Source of the DNA: Conus ventricosus
Lineage: Eukaryota; Mollusca; Gastropoda; Neogastropoda; Conidae
Assembly: GCA_018398815.1 (NCBI GenBank)
Contig: CM031611.1
Location: 45,211,184-45,275,183 of the forward strand
Length of the DNA stretch: 64,000 bases
Direction of reading: 5' to 3'
The notes below the pieces were generated by a model. That model was not told the origin of the DNA, did not search any database, and was given only the letters and a program-made list of their open reading frames with translations. Shown one piece after another: positions 40,801 through 52,947 of the stretch; the first letter of the stretch is position 1, and every line of letters begins with the position of its first letter. The translations under genes and the position numbers were made by a program.

Positions 40801-41673
40801 CTGCCAATGTTTCCTCTTCCACTTCCACACACCAGGTCTTTATGACTGGGATTACATCACTTTGTAAACAACAAAATGAGGAATGTCTGACAGGTCATGA
40901 TAACCTATGTCATGTTCTTTGATGGATCCCAATGACATTTTATAAAGGTTTTGAATGCCTGTGCTTAACACAAGTGCGCACACATACACCTATTTCTACG
41001 CCTGATGGCCGTGTGGTTTGTTTGCAGAAGTCAAAGACATGCTTTTTCATCCATACACAATTACTGATTAGAACAGAAAACGATGTTGATGCAGGCTTTG
41101 ATCCACCCAATGTGTGGCCCAGTAAAGCCCACAGTATGGGGTCATGGGGACTATGTTTGACCAAGCTGTGCTGTATTCCGTAGAACATCTGTGAATACAC
41201 CAGTCCCTCTCCAGTGAAGACTCCCTAAAAAAAACTAAAGCTTTACTGGAACACGTTTCGTATTGTCCATGTAAGATCAATCCAGACTATCTTTCATTAC
41301 AGATCCATTTCGCAATGATTACTGGAAAAGGTCCCCCTGTATTTGTAGTTCATTTTAGTGAACCTTCTATTGTCTAATTACTGCCATCTACTTTTTTGAA
41401 AGAAGAATGATATCTGCGAAAGCCATTATTTCTCTTGACAAGCAGAAGTATACAAATAAACACATTTTAAAACAAGAAAAAATACAATTGCTATATGTAA
41501 AAAAAAGTCTATATAAAGACGAAATGCAAGACCGCATTTGGTGAACAAAATGTGTAACAGCATCAAGAAATATTACAAAGTTACAAAGCAACAATTATTC
41601 ATTTGTCTTGAAATTCTGCAAAGGAATGGTTTACCTCTCATTCTTCTATGTAAACGTGCAATGTGTGAGAGAG

Positions 41674-41729
<56 letters not shown>

Positions 41730-44371
41730 TGTGTGTGCATGCATGCGTGCATATGTGCTTGTGTGTGTGCATGCACATGTGTGTGCATGTGTGTGCATGT
41801 GTGAGTGTGCAAGTGTGAGTACGCTCATGTAAAGCAAAAGAATCAAAAAGAGAAAAGAAAGGAGGGGGAATGAGAGAGGGAGGGCATAACATTAAAGACT
41901 GAAACACAGGTGGGCCAATGCACCATCACCCCATCCCCCTACACTTCTCTCCCCCCCCCCACCCCCACCCCCATGATCTAAACAAACAAAGCACAACATC
42001 TCGAGACCCTCTTAAATGGATATCACTGTTGTTTCTATGTACAAACATGTTGAAGAAGCAGACACAGCCAGATGCAATTGTACATGCAAGCGTCAGCAGG
42101 TATTGTTGCTCTTTGGTCACAGAACCTATTTTGGCACACCAAGACAACACCTTGGTTATGATGCTCCACAAGTAGAATTGCCGGACAAGAACTTGGTATT
42201 GGATTTTCTTTTGATGTATTTGTTTACGTTCATCATGTTCATCTTATTTTTACAAACATGTGCAAAATATGAGGAAATTGTGTGGGGAAACGGGTCTGGG
42301 AAAGAAGCTGAATCACAGGCCAGGTTGCTTAACCTTTTAACGACTAATCCACTTGCATTTGCCCAACTGGCATTACTAGTTACCGTAAAGTTCGGTCTAT
42401 TGAGCGCACCTGTATATAAGCCGCACCCACTAAATTTTTTAAAAATCTGAACTTTTTTCACAAATAAGCCGCACCGGTTTATAAGCCGCAGATATATACA
42501 ACACAGTCCGATGTGCCGCAGGCGGCAGCTGGCCGAGCGTTGAGTTCACATAGTGTCGAAAATCATCACATACAATGTGTTCACTGCTGTCACGAGTTTG
42601 TCACGAGGCCTACGACGTTTGACCCATCTAGGGTGGCGGAATTATTCATTTGTTTATTGTCGTTGCTGTTGTAGTGGATTCGTCTTAATGTGGCTTGTGT
42701 GCGGTTGCACCTTGGTGTAGTTCAGCTCAACTTCGGTTTTCTTTTCTCTCTCTCTCTCTCTTTTTCCCTGCCCGTGCTATTCAGTCCTGTAGTGTTCACG
42801 GGTGGCATGGTACCTTTCTCTCGAAATTGCTGTCTATCGGACTCTTCGCCTGTCTCTTATACTGTCGCAAGTGCTTCTTTTCTTTTAGTTTGGAAAGTAT
42901 GCTCACTCTGTGACGCCGCATGGCATGTGGACGCCATCGATGAAGGGAGGTTAGCTTTTCACTCGAGCGGAAGATGTCCTGGGGAGCGCCTGTCTCCGGG
43001 GTCTTGGTTCTTAACATATCATGTCGAGGGATACAGTCGGTTATATTCAATTCATTAGTCGGCCCTGTACGAGAGGGACATACAATTCTTCTTGTTACGA
43101 CACCTGTGCCTCTGTCCTCTCGACTGGACAAGAGGGCAGAGAGAGTCGTTTGACCCGGCCTCTTCTGGGTCACCACACGGGTAGCTGGTAAGCATCAGTT
43201 TCGTGGTTTGTTTGTTTTTGGTTTGTTGTTACTTAGCACGGTTTAGTCTTCTCTTTTGCGCAATTTTCTTTTGTTTTCGAATTGGTAAGAGACAATTTTG
43301 TGTGAGACCTTTTCTCTTGGTTAATTCAATCTTTACATGGGCCATTCTAAATTATTTCCAAAATTCTTTATCCTGTTTATGCATCGGGTGAGGCGGTAGT
43401 CGGGGGGGATGGGAGAGAACTGGTGATTCAGGGTTGCGAACTTGTTGGCCTCGCTCGTCCCACCTGCTCACATTAGCCGGGACTCTTATCCTTCGGCCTC
43501 CGTCTGTTGTTGTGTCAAGGATGAACGAGTTTTATGTTCGCAGAAGCTGTGCGGTTGACATGTTTGTCGTTTGGATGCGTGGTTGGAGATTTGTGTTATT
43601 TTGAAATGTGGCTATAAAAGCGTGAACAATTATGCATTGAATATTATTTGCAAAAATGTCGTGGTGGCAGGTATTATAAAGCGTTTCGGTGCTGTGTTTT
43701 GGTTATTTACTAAGAAAGGCAAATGTTAAACGTGAGTGAGAGAAGGGTGAAGATAATTCATATTTGTTTATACTTGTTGAATTTAATGACAGTCTTTTTC
43801 CTGCATAGTGTGAGAAGACCCGAGTGACATTCCTGATTCGATGGTTTTACTGTGTTACTGCTCTGGTCTGTGTTGAGCTGGGATCTATTGTGTGCAATTT
43901 AGCTAGACTTCCCCTCGCCATCTGCGAGTGGCTGTAAGATTTGACAGCATGGGGTCAGACTGTTACGGAGGAGGGGTTACAGTACCCTTCATCCTTCATT
44001 CTCCTTCCCTCCCTTTCTATACTCCTCCAACGCTAGCTTTTTTATTTTTTTTTTCCCCGCCTTCGGGGGCTTCTCACGGACGTCTGGACTGCGATGGTGC
44101 CACGTGGCTGGTTGGGCACGCTCTGGCTGGAACACGGACATGGAACTGGGGCCAGTAGCTGGTTGAGGCAACACGCCTGGCTTGGGACCACGGGCTGGAT
44201 GGTTCGCCACGGTGCTGGTGAGGCCACGCTATGGCTTGGGATACAGACGGACTGGATGGTGCCACGACGCTGGTCGAGGCCAAGGCTGGTCGGGACCGCG
44301 GAAGGTTAGAGGAGCCAGGCGTCTTGACTGCGGCCATGACCCCAGTCCAGGCATCAGTATACAGCCGCTGC

Positions 44372-44403
<32 letters not shown>

Positions 44404-47400
44404 AGGGACGCGCTATTCACTGCCTGCTTGTGTCGTCGAGGTGTCGGCTGTGAGCGGACTCCCTTAAAGAACCGGGACCCGGTTTCGGAGCAACTAGTGA
44501 CGAAGGATGCTCCCTGTAGACTTGACGGAGGTTGGCAGGGGTGGTGGAGGCACTCAGGGTGTGGAAGGGCATGGATGCTGGAAATGTTTCTTTTTAATTG
44601 TGTATATGTCATATGTGCTGGAAATGCGTAATTGTGATTGTGTACGTTCGTATGGTGTGAAAATGTTTATTTATAATCGTGCATGTTGTGTGTAGTTGGA
44701 GGCCTTGATCTGTGATTGTGCTGTTGTGTGCGTATGGAATGATTGATTGTGATTGTGGCATGTTTGTGTGTGGTTGGAATGCTTATTTATGACTTGTGTG
44801 TGCTGCTGTGTGAATAATCTGAGGGTGTTGTATAGTAAATCTTTTCTCGTGTGGGCTCTTGCGAGGCGTGACGATGGTCAGCAAATTACTTCAGCTAAAC
44901 ATCTAGCCGTTCCTGTCAGGGCAGACTCAGGGGTCGGTCGTTGGAAAATTGTGGGGGCTCGTCCGGGATGTAGTACGGGCTCTGAACTGTCTCTATCGTT
45001 TCGCGGAGAAGTAGAGTACTGATTAGTTAGTCTGTTTTTGTTTACATTTTAGTTAGTTGTCCGTGTGTGTTTGTGGGTGGTTGGCTGAGGTGACTCTAGC
45101 GTGAAAGGGAGTCTTTTTGTGGCATGAGGGACACATCCGGTGTGACTCGGAGTCCGAGGTCGAGAACGAGGGGAAGTCGACCGCGTCCAGACCTTCCTTC
45201 CGCCGGCGTACCTCACGCCAGGTTCTCTACGCGCCGTAAGTCTTGCTTTCGTTGCCGCTCAGTCTTCCATTCCTGTTTTGTATTTAGCCAGTTCTTGTTT
45301 TTTTTTCGTCTAACGGGTTATTGAGTACAGGGGATTGTATCGCGACGTTAGTGTCATTTTTTTTTTTGTTTTTTTTCCCCCTCTCTCCGGATTCCGTCTG
45401 CCCTGTTTGTTTTTTCCGGCCCAGCCCCACCGCACTGTTGCTCGTGCTGTGTTAGCGAGCGCCGGTGTTGCCAGAGTCCGGGGGCAGACGGACATAGTTT
45501 TTGTTTTTGTTTTTTTTCGGTTTGTGCCCCACCGCACTGTTGGCTCGTGTTGTAGAGCGCGACGGTGTTGCCAGAGTGGAGGAGCTCGCTGACGGAACGT
45601 GTCCCGCCAAACACACGCACACACGCACATAAACAATGACATATACACACACCCCTAAAATATTTGTTTTTCAAGGGAATTGTCTTCTCCTGTATTTGAT
45701 AACTGTAGGTTATAGTTGTAATCCGGCAACGTCCGGTTGCTGCTGGTGCCGTTTGGTACTCGGGCGTGAAGAAAAGGGTCTTCTAAATTAGTACCCACTA
45801 TTAGTACCCAGACACTTCGACTACAGTGACTTCCACTTATTTCCAGTGCTGTAGCCGTATGTCCAGCGAGTACTTTCTTCCTTCTTAGCTAGGGGATTTT
45901 CCTGCTGAGACCACCGACTGGCACTTCCGCTCGGAAGCGTCAGAGTATAGCGAAGAAACTGTGGGCTTCTGTTGAGTCGCAGAAGAAACAAGCCCCCTAT
46001 TCTCACATTGCTTCCCCTCGTGAGGAGGTATGCCCCGGGGGGGACTTATCAATCATGGGAAAGCAGAGACCCAAGAGGTCGGGTCAAAAGGGTCATCTCC
46101 GTGTAGGGAGTGGTGAATCCGCCCAGGGAGATCGCCTCGTCTGATTGTTTCTAGGATGCAACAGCGACGAGAGGATGCTGCCAGACAGGAAGCCCTTCAT
46201 AAGGAAGAGGCAATACAAGCGTAAGGAAGATGCTTCCAGGCAGGAAGCACCTTCGTAGGGTAGACGGCCTGAATCAGCGTAGGGGAAGAGTTGGATAGGA
46301 AGGTGGCTCTGCGCAGAGAGGAGACTGACAGACAGGTGATCCTGCGTAGGGAAGTGGCTATTCTTCGTAGGGGAAGAGGCTGCTCAGACGTAGGAAGGAG
46401 GCTGCCAGACAGGAGGATCGGCCGGCAGGGAAGAGGACTGCCAGGCAGGAAGCCATCCGTACGGGAAGAACTAGAAAGGACTCGGAGGCTCTGCGTAGGG
46501 AGGGAGATGGAACAAATTCTTTCGCGGTTCTCCGCCATCTGTAAGTCAGGGGGGTTAATACTGGCAGGGGATAGAGTTAGAGGCACCAAAGTTAAAGTCT
46601 TCAAGAGTTCTGGACCTACGTGAGGCTCATTGATATGTTCTGGAACATTTGACCAAAGTTGCTAGTTCATATCAATTGTCTGAGAACAAAAGGCTATGCA
46701 CCTTTTTTCTGGATTATATGCGTGCTGCCAAGGGAGTGTGTGCTCCCACTTCTAAATGAAGGTGGATCTTATGCGACATGCACCCGTTTGGATCTGCGTA
46801 AGCGTTTCCACTTACCCCAGAGCGTACAGGAGGAAGTTCAGGTCATGAAGAAGAATACGACGAGCTTCGTGCAGTTTGGTGATAGGCTGCGCAAAAAAGC
46901 TAGGGAGTAACTGGTGGGCAGTTGGCTAAGTTGGAGCGGGTGGATCTGTCCTCATTGAACAGCCCTCACACAACAATGTGTCCCGGAGTTGTGGATCGGA
47001 TCGGCAGAGACAGCACCTCAGGATTTCGCGGGCTGCGATTCCACCGCTGAGGTGTTTGCTGAAGCTAGCAGGGCTTCATGCGACTCGCCAGATACGGAGA
47101 GGAAGACCTCCAGAGGGATTTAGTGGCAATAAGGCTGCCGGACAACTGCTAAGCGGGAGTGAACAAGGCAGGAAGTTCATCGGGGATTTCAGCGCCCGAC
47201 TGTGTTTTCTTGTGGTCTCCTGGCAACATTAGGAAAGATTGTCCTCCAAGCCGCTGGTTAGTCGTGGGGCTGGTCCTTTCCCAAATCAGCGAGCCTCGGC
47301 TAACGTGGGTTCCATCCAGGCTGCTGGTGATTCAGATCCGTGCACCAGTGTTTCTCTCTGTTGTGGTTCCTCTTGGTCGAACACCATCAGGGATTCGGAA

Positions 47401-50400
47401 AGCTTCAAAATCTTGTGGGGATAAGATTTGGTTTCCCCTGAGGCCCGGCAGGGCGCTAGTTTCTGATGTGGTGCGGGGTTGGAGGCTGTTTTACCTCCAC
47501 ACGTCACTTCTGCTTACTTATATCTTTCTCACCCCCTACTTCTGTGGCGAAGTATGGGCCAATCGCCGGTGGAACGCGAACTAATGATTCACCTTCCTCA
47601 TAGGGGAATATGTCACCTTTGCTGACGGAACGCAGTCCAGTCAGTTTGTACTACGGATCTGCCCCGTACTCACAGGCGTGTGTGGGAGTCACACCTCACG
47701 CGCCCAAGCTAGAAGCAGGAACAGGATATTGCGTTAAAGGTCTCCAGCCCGATCTCTGACGAGGTTCTGGCAAGGGCCGTCTGATTCCTGTACCATGCTC
47801 CGTTCTTCAGGCCAGGGCTTGGAATGTCAAAACGCCTGCCGAAAATGGTTAGGGTGTCATGATCAGTATGAACGGACACGCAACGGTGAGACTTCAAGTC
47901 CACAAGGGTTCCTCTTTAGGGTTTTCAACCAGGCAGATAGTGTGCGCCAAGAAGCCTTGTGGTTCCCCAAAGCCTGAAGAGAGTTGTTCTTCCGGCTGGC
48001 CCACGATTCCCCCATGGCAGCGTTCAATGGATCCAAAGCGGAACTCTAGAGCTGAGTAAGACTGGACTTCTTTCTGGCCAGGGATATGATCTCGCAGGTT
48101 AGGCAGTACTGCCGCAAGTTGCGATGTCTGACAACGGCAAACGACTAAGGGTCGCTGGAAGCGTGTTCACCTAGGGTCAGTGCCTCTAGTTGGGGAGCCA
48201 TTCAGCAAGGTCGGTTGTCGACCTGGTGGGGACCATTAAGAAAATTTCCGATCGCGGTCCACCGATACTTCTTGGTTAGTGGTTGGACTAAGCGATCCGG
48301 TACCCCAGAGGCCTGTCCGATAGGATATCGAAGACCCTACGTAGCTGAAGCTCCTCTGGCGTTATGGACGCGCACTCGGCGTTGCCCCAAGAAGATCCTT
48401 TCGGACCAGGGGGACCCAGTTTCTTGTCACGAAGTCATGCAGGAGGGTATAAAACTATGCTCAATATTCACAAGGAAACAACGTCACCCTATCACACGCG
48501 GGCAATGGCATTGTCGCGTGCGTTTCAACGGGACGTTGAAAGAGATGTTGCGTCGACTTTGTCAGAGCAACCTGGGAGTGGGATCGCGTCCTTCCTGCTG
48601 TTGCTGTTCGCCTACAGGGAGGTTCCACAGGTAAGCATGCGGTGTTCAACATTTGAACTCCTGTATGGCTCGAACAGTGCGAGGACACCCAACAACACTG
48701 TAGCCAGATGTGGACCACGATGATGTGGAAACATTCTGCAAGGAGGATGAGTCGATATGTGTCGATCTACGGCAACCGCATACGCTGACAATTGCACCTG
48801 CTGGCCTCAGACAAACTTGACAGTCGGAAAGAAACAAAATCACAAGGATTTGTTATGACCGACCAGTGTTGAACGGTGGTTTGAGCAAGGTGATGAGGTG
48901 CTTGATTATCCTTCCCAAAAGGCAAAGAAAGAACAAGAAAATTGAAGTTGCTTGGCAGGGTCCGTATGGTCAGACAGTAGGAGTGGGTTGACTGGGCTAC
49001 CGGATTCGTAGTGCGTGGGACAGGAACGCCTGTATCCGCCAACCTACTGAAGGCACTCGTTACGTGCGAAGGGAATCAAGGGCAGGCAGGTTATCCCCTG
49101 GCGTTGTGGAGTGGAGAGTGGCGATGGATGCACGACGTGTCGGTGGCTCCAGGACATCCCCCACGTTCCTCTAGTCGAGGAAGAGTAGTGGCAGGATGTT
49201 TGCTTGGTTCTAACCTCTCATCAGACAGACTGACCAACTGCACGGCTTGTGCCAGGAGTTCCAGGACTTGCTCAAAGATCGGCCCCTGCACAGTACCCTT
49301 GGCTAATGTTCAATGGCATTGACCACCGAGACCCAATTAGGGTCAAACAGTACACTCTGCCTCCACCTCTCAGGCGTTCTGTCATCCAGAGGAGAGTTGA
49401 GGCCAGTTGAGGTTGGGGGTCATTGAACGATTTGAGGGTTCTCCCCGTACTCATCCACATCCTCCTGGTAAAGAAGAAAGGATGGCAAAATGAGTTCTGC
49501 GTCAGATTTGCGCGATCGGATGAATATGGTTCTCCGGTTTGATGCTGAACCTATGCCGGGATGTCGACCAAATCTTCGCCTCAGCTGAGTCGGGGCAAAG
49601 ATTTCTCTAAGTTCGATCTCGCCAAAGGGCGATACTGGCACAGTTTCCCACATGCGAGAGAGGACCAACCCAAAAACGGCATTCACGACGCCTTGAAGGA
49701 CAGTTCCAGATGGAACGTGATGCCTTTTGGCCCTCAAAACTGCTGGAGCGCCAATTTTCAGTCGCGGTCATGCGGACAAATGCTTCTCCCTCTCGATACG
49801 CACAGATCTGAACAATTTCATGGACGAACTGTAACTCAGTCAGTAGATGGAGCTCGCACGTTTCGCTCTCCCGTAGTCGTTTCTTCGTTGCGCGAGGTTC
49901 AGATGACGGTCTGTCCCTTCAAAATGTCAAGCTTGGTCAGGACGAGATTTCCTTTAATGGGGCATCATTTGCGGCGGGGTTTGATTGCTCTGAGGAAGAC
50001 AAGGTGACCAAAGTTTGCAGGTGCCAAACCTCTCGGTACCAAAAGGGAATGGCGGGGTCATTACTTGGACTTGCGGGATACTACAGCAAGTTCATCCATG
50101 ACTTTGCAAAGGTTTTGCTTGCCCCTCACTGACCTGACGAAGGGGAAGAAGCCAGAACGTCCTGATTTTCGGGTGAGAGTTGCCCAAAAGGCTTTTGACG
50201 CCTTGAATGAAGACGGCCCCTTCAATATCGCCAGTCTTGGATTCACAGATCCTAGTCTCATTTTGTCTGCGGACTGACTGCGTCTGCGGTGGGGATTGGG
50301 GATGTGTTGCTACAAGATCAGGGGAGAAGGCGGACTACAAACAGCATTGCTTATCGCGAGCAAAAGCAAAAACTCACTGAGCCGAGAATAGATAACCACA

Positions 50401-52857
50401 CGATTGAACAAGAGTGTTTAGCCCAGTCGCTGAGGCGGCATCAGTGAACGTTTTACCCATACTTGTACGGCCCCGTCGAGTTTGTGCTGTGAGAGCGATC
50501 ATCATCCTCTCCAGTACCTGGACCGGATACCGGCCAGTTCAGTCGTCGACTCATGGGTTGGGCAGTGGAGATGCAGCAGTCTTGCGTTCACTTTCCGTCA
50601 TTTCAAGGCGTTTCCTGTAATACGGATGCTGTCTTTATTAGCGTGAGCTCCGTAGTCAGCAATTGGAAAATCGCGAGTAAGACGGGACACTTACCCTCAA
50701 CCGGGTTTTTTTCACCTTTTGGTCAATGTTTTAGGTGTAGTGACAGTTTTCACTTCAGTGATTGTTATCGGTAGTGAATCACCAGTGGGTTCGGATTGTT
50801 ACTTTCTGGTTGGAAGGTTCGCTTAGTTGTTTGATAAATGAGCATTATGTATTTTTCGTAGTTGTGATTCACTATCGTGGAATGTTTGTATTGGATTTAT
50901 CGTACTCTGTCGATCACAGAGAGTTAGGGTTCGGTCCCATTGTTTTGAATGTGCACATGCGTCAGGTTAAAAGGAGGCACTGTATCTCAGAGAAGAAACC
51001 GATGCTTTTAGAGGGGGGTTTGTCACGAGTTTGTCACGAGGCCTACGACGTTTTTGACCACTCTAGGGTGGCACGCGAAGTATTCATTTGTTTATTGCTC
51101 TGTTGCTGTTGTCGTGATCCCGTCCTCTAATGTGGCTTGTGGTGCGGTTTGCACCGTGTGGTAGTTCAGCTAAACTTAGGTTTGATTTCTCCTCTCTCTC
51201 CATCTTTATTCACTGCCACGTGATATTCATCCTGTAGGTTACAAGGGTGGCTGTGGTAACTTTTTCTCTCGATACTTGCTGTCGTTCAGCGCATCTCGCC
51301 TGTCTTTTTACCTGTCGGCACGTGCTTCATTTCTTTTAGTTTGAAGTAAGCGCACTCTGTTGAAGCAGCATGGCATGTTTGGCAGCCAATCGATGAGGAG
51401 GTTAGAGTTTCTCTCATGCGGAAGATGTCTCTGGGAGAGAGCTGCTCCAGGTCTTGGTTCTTCACAATCAACGAGGGTACAGTCGGTTTCTTCAATTCCT
51501 ACTGTCGGGCATGTCAGGTGGAGGGACTTCACTGCTTCCTTTTTCCGCACCTGTGCCTCTGTCCTATCGACTGGACAGAGGGCAGAGAAGTGTCGTTTGA
51601 CCCGCATCCTTTCCTGGGTCACCAAGGGTAGCATGGTATGCATCGGTTTAGTGGTTTTGTTTTGTTTCTGGTTTGTTGTTTATTAGACGAGTGTTGTATA
51701 CTATTTTGAGCATTTTCTTTTGTTTTCGAAAATTGTAAGGGAGAAACATTGTCGTGACGACCCTGTTCTCTGCGTTTTAATCAATCTTTAACCTCAGGCC
51801 ATTCTAAATTATTTCCAAAATTCTTTCCCTCACTGTTTATGCATCGGGTGACCTGCGGGATTTGTGTTGGGATGGGATAGGTGAACCTGGTGCACGTCTG
51901 TGTAGGAATTGCCCTTGGCCTGCGTTCGTCCCCCCCTGCACATTCGCCGGACTCGTATCCTTACGTGCCACCGCGCTGTTTGTGTGTGCATGGAGAACGT
52001 GGGTTTATGGTCGAGTAGCTGTGCGGTACGATATGAATTTGGGTTTGGATGCCGTGGTTGGAGATTTGTGTTATTTTGAAATGTGGCTATAATAATGATG
52101 ACCAATTCTAGACTTGAATTATTATTTGCAAATGTCTGGTGGCAGGTTTATAAGGAATGGTCGCCTGTGTTGGTTATTCCTAAGAAACGGCAATTGTTAA
52201 AAGTGACGTGGATGAGAAAGAGTGAGTTAATTCATATTTGTTTTATAACCCTGTTGATTTATTGCAAGTCTTTTACCTGCATGTGTGAGAAGACCCTTAG
52301 TGAACGTTTCCTGATTCGATCTGGGTTTACTGTGTTATGCTCAGGTCTGTGTTGAGCTCGGGATTATTGGTTGCATTTAGTAGTCTTCCCCATCGCCCCA
52401 TAATGCGAGTGGGCTGTTAAGATTTTGACAGCATGGGTCAGACTGCCTAACTGACGGCGGGGGTTTCCAGTAACCTTCCTCCGTCCTTCTTCCTTTCCAC
52501 TCCCTTATTCTCTCTCCCAGATACGCTTTTCACCCCCCCCCTTCAGGGCCGAGGCTTCACACGGAGTATGGAACTGGATGGTCTCGCCACGTGCTGGTTG
52601 AGGCCACGCTGTGGCTGGGACCCATCGGACTGGATGGTTGCACGAGTGGTTGAGGCCGCTGTGGCTGGGACCACGGACCTGGATGGTGCTGCCACGTGCT
52701 GGTTGAGGCCACGCTCTTGGCTGGGACCGCGGGACTGGATGGTGCACGCGATTGGTCGTGGCCACGCTTGGTCGGACCGCGCGACTGGTTAGAGGAGGCC
52801 GCCGTATTGACTGGACGGCCATGACCCCCTTCCAGGACCGCCTGTAACAGCGCTACG

Positions 52858-52898
<41 letters not shown>

Positions 52899-52904
52899 AC
52901 CCCC

Positions 52905-52947
<43 letters not shown>

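Larger units (their letters stand above)
32363..42382. other. CROCC intron 3, left part
   Basis: Gene-free by eye. It contains (GA)n at 34825-34895, a near-perfect 44-bp tandem duplication at about 34194-34280, a G run at 38850-38878, a (TG)n array at 41675-41800, and a possible SINE at 37000-37275. Short frames here are not conserved-looking. Confidence 0.65.
42588..44948 (+). repeat. 5' LTR
   Basis: Starts TGTCACGAG. It contains a TATAAAAG box at 43613-43620, an internal tandem array at 44090-44300, and a C run at about 44373-44403. It ends a few bases before the primer-binding site; the exact end is uncertain by about 4 bp. It is homologous to 51021-53502 along its full length. Confidence 0.88.

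Noticed and set aside
42016..42450. 144-codon plus-strand frame with a hydrophobic stretch
   Set aside because: Extends into the inverted-repeat element, lacks any recognised motif, and lies antisense in the large intron.
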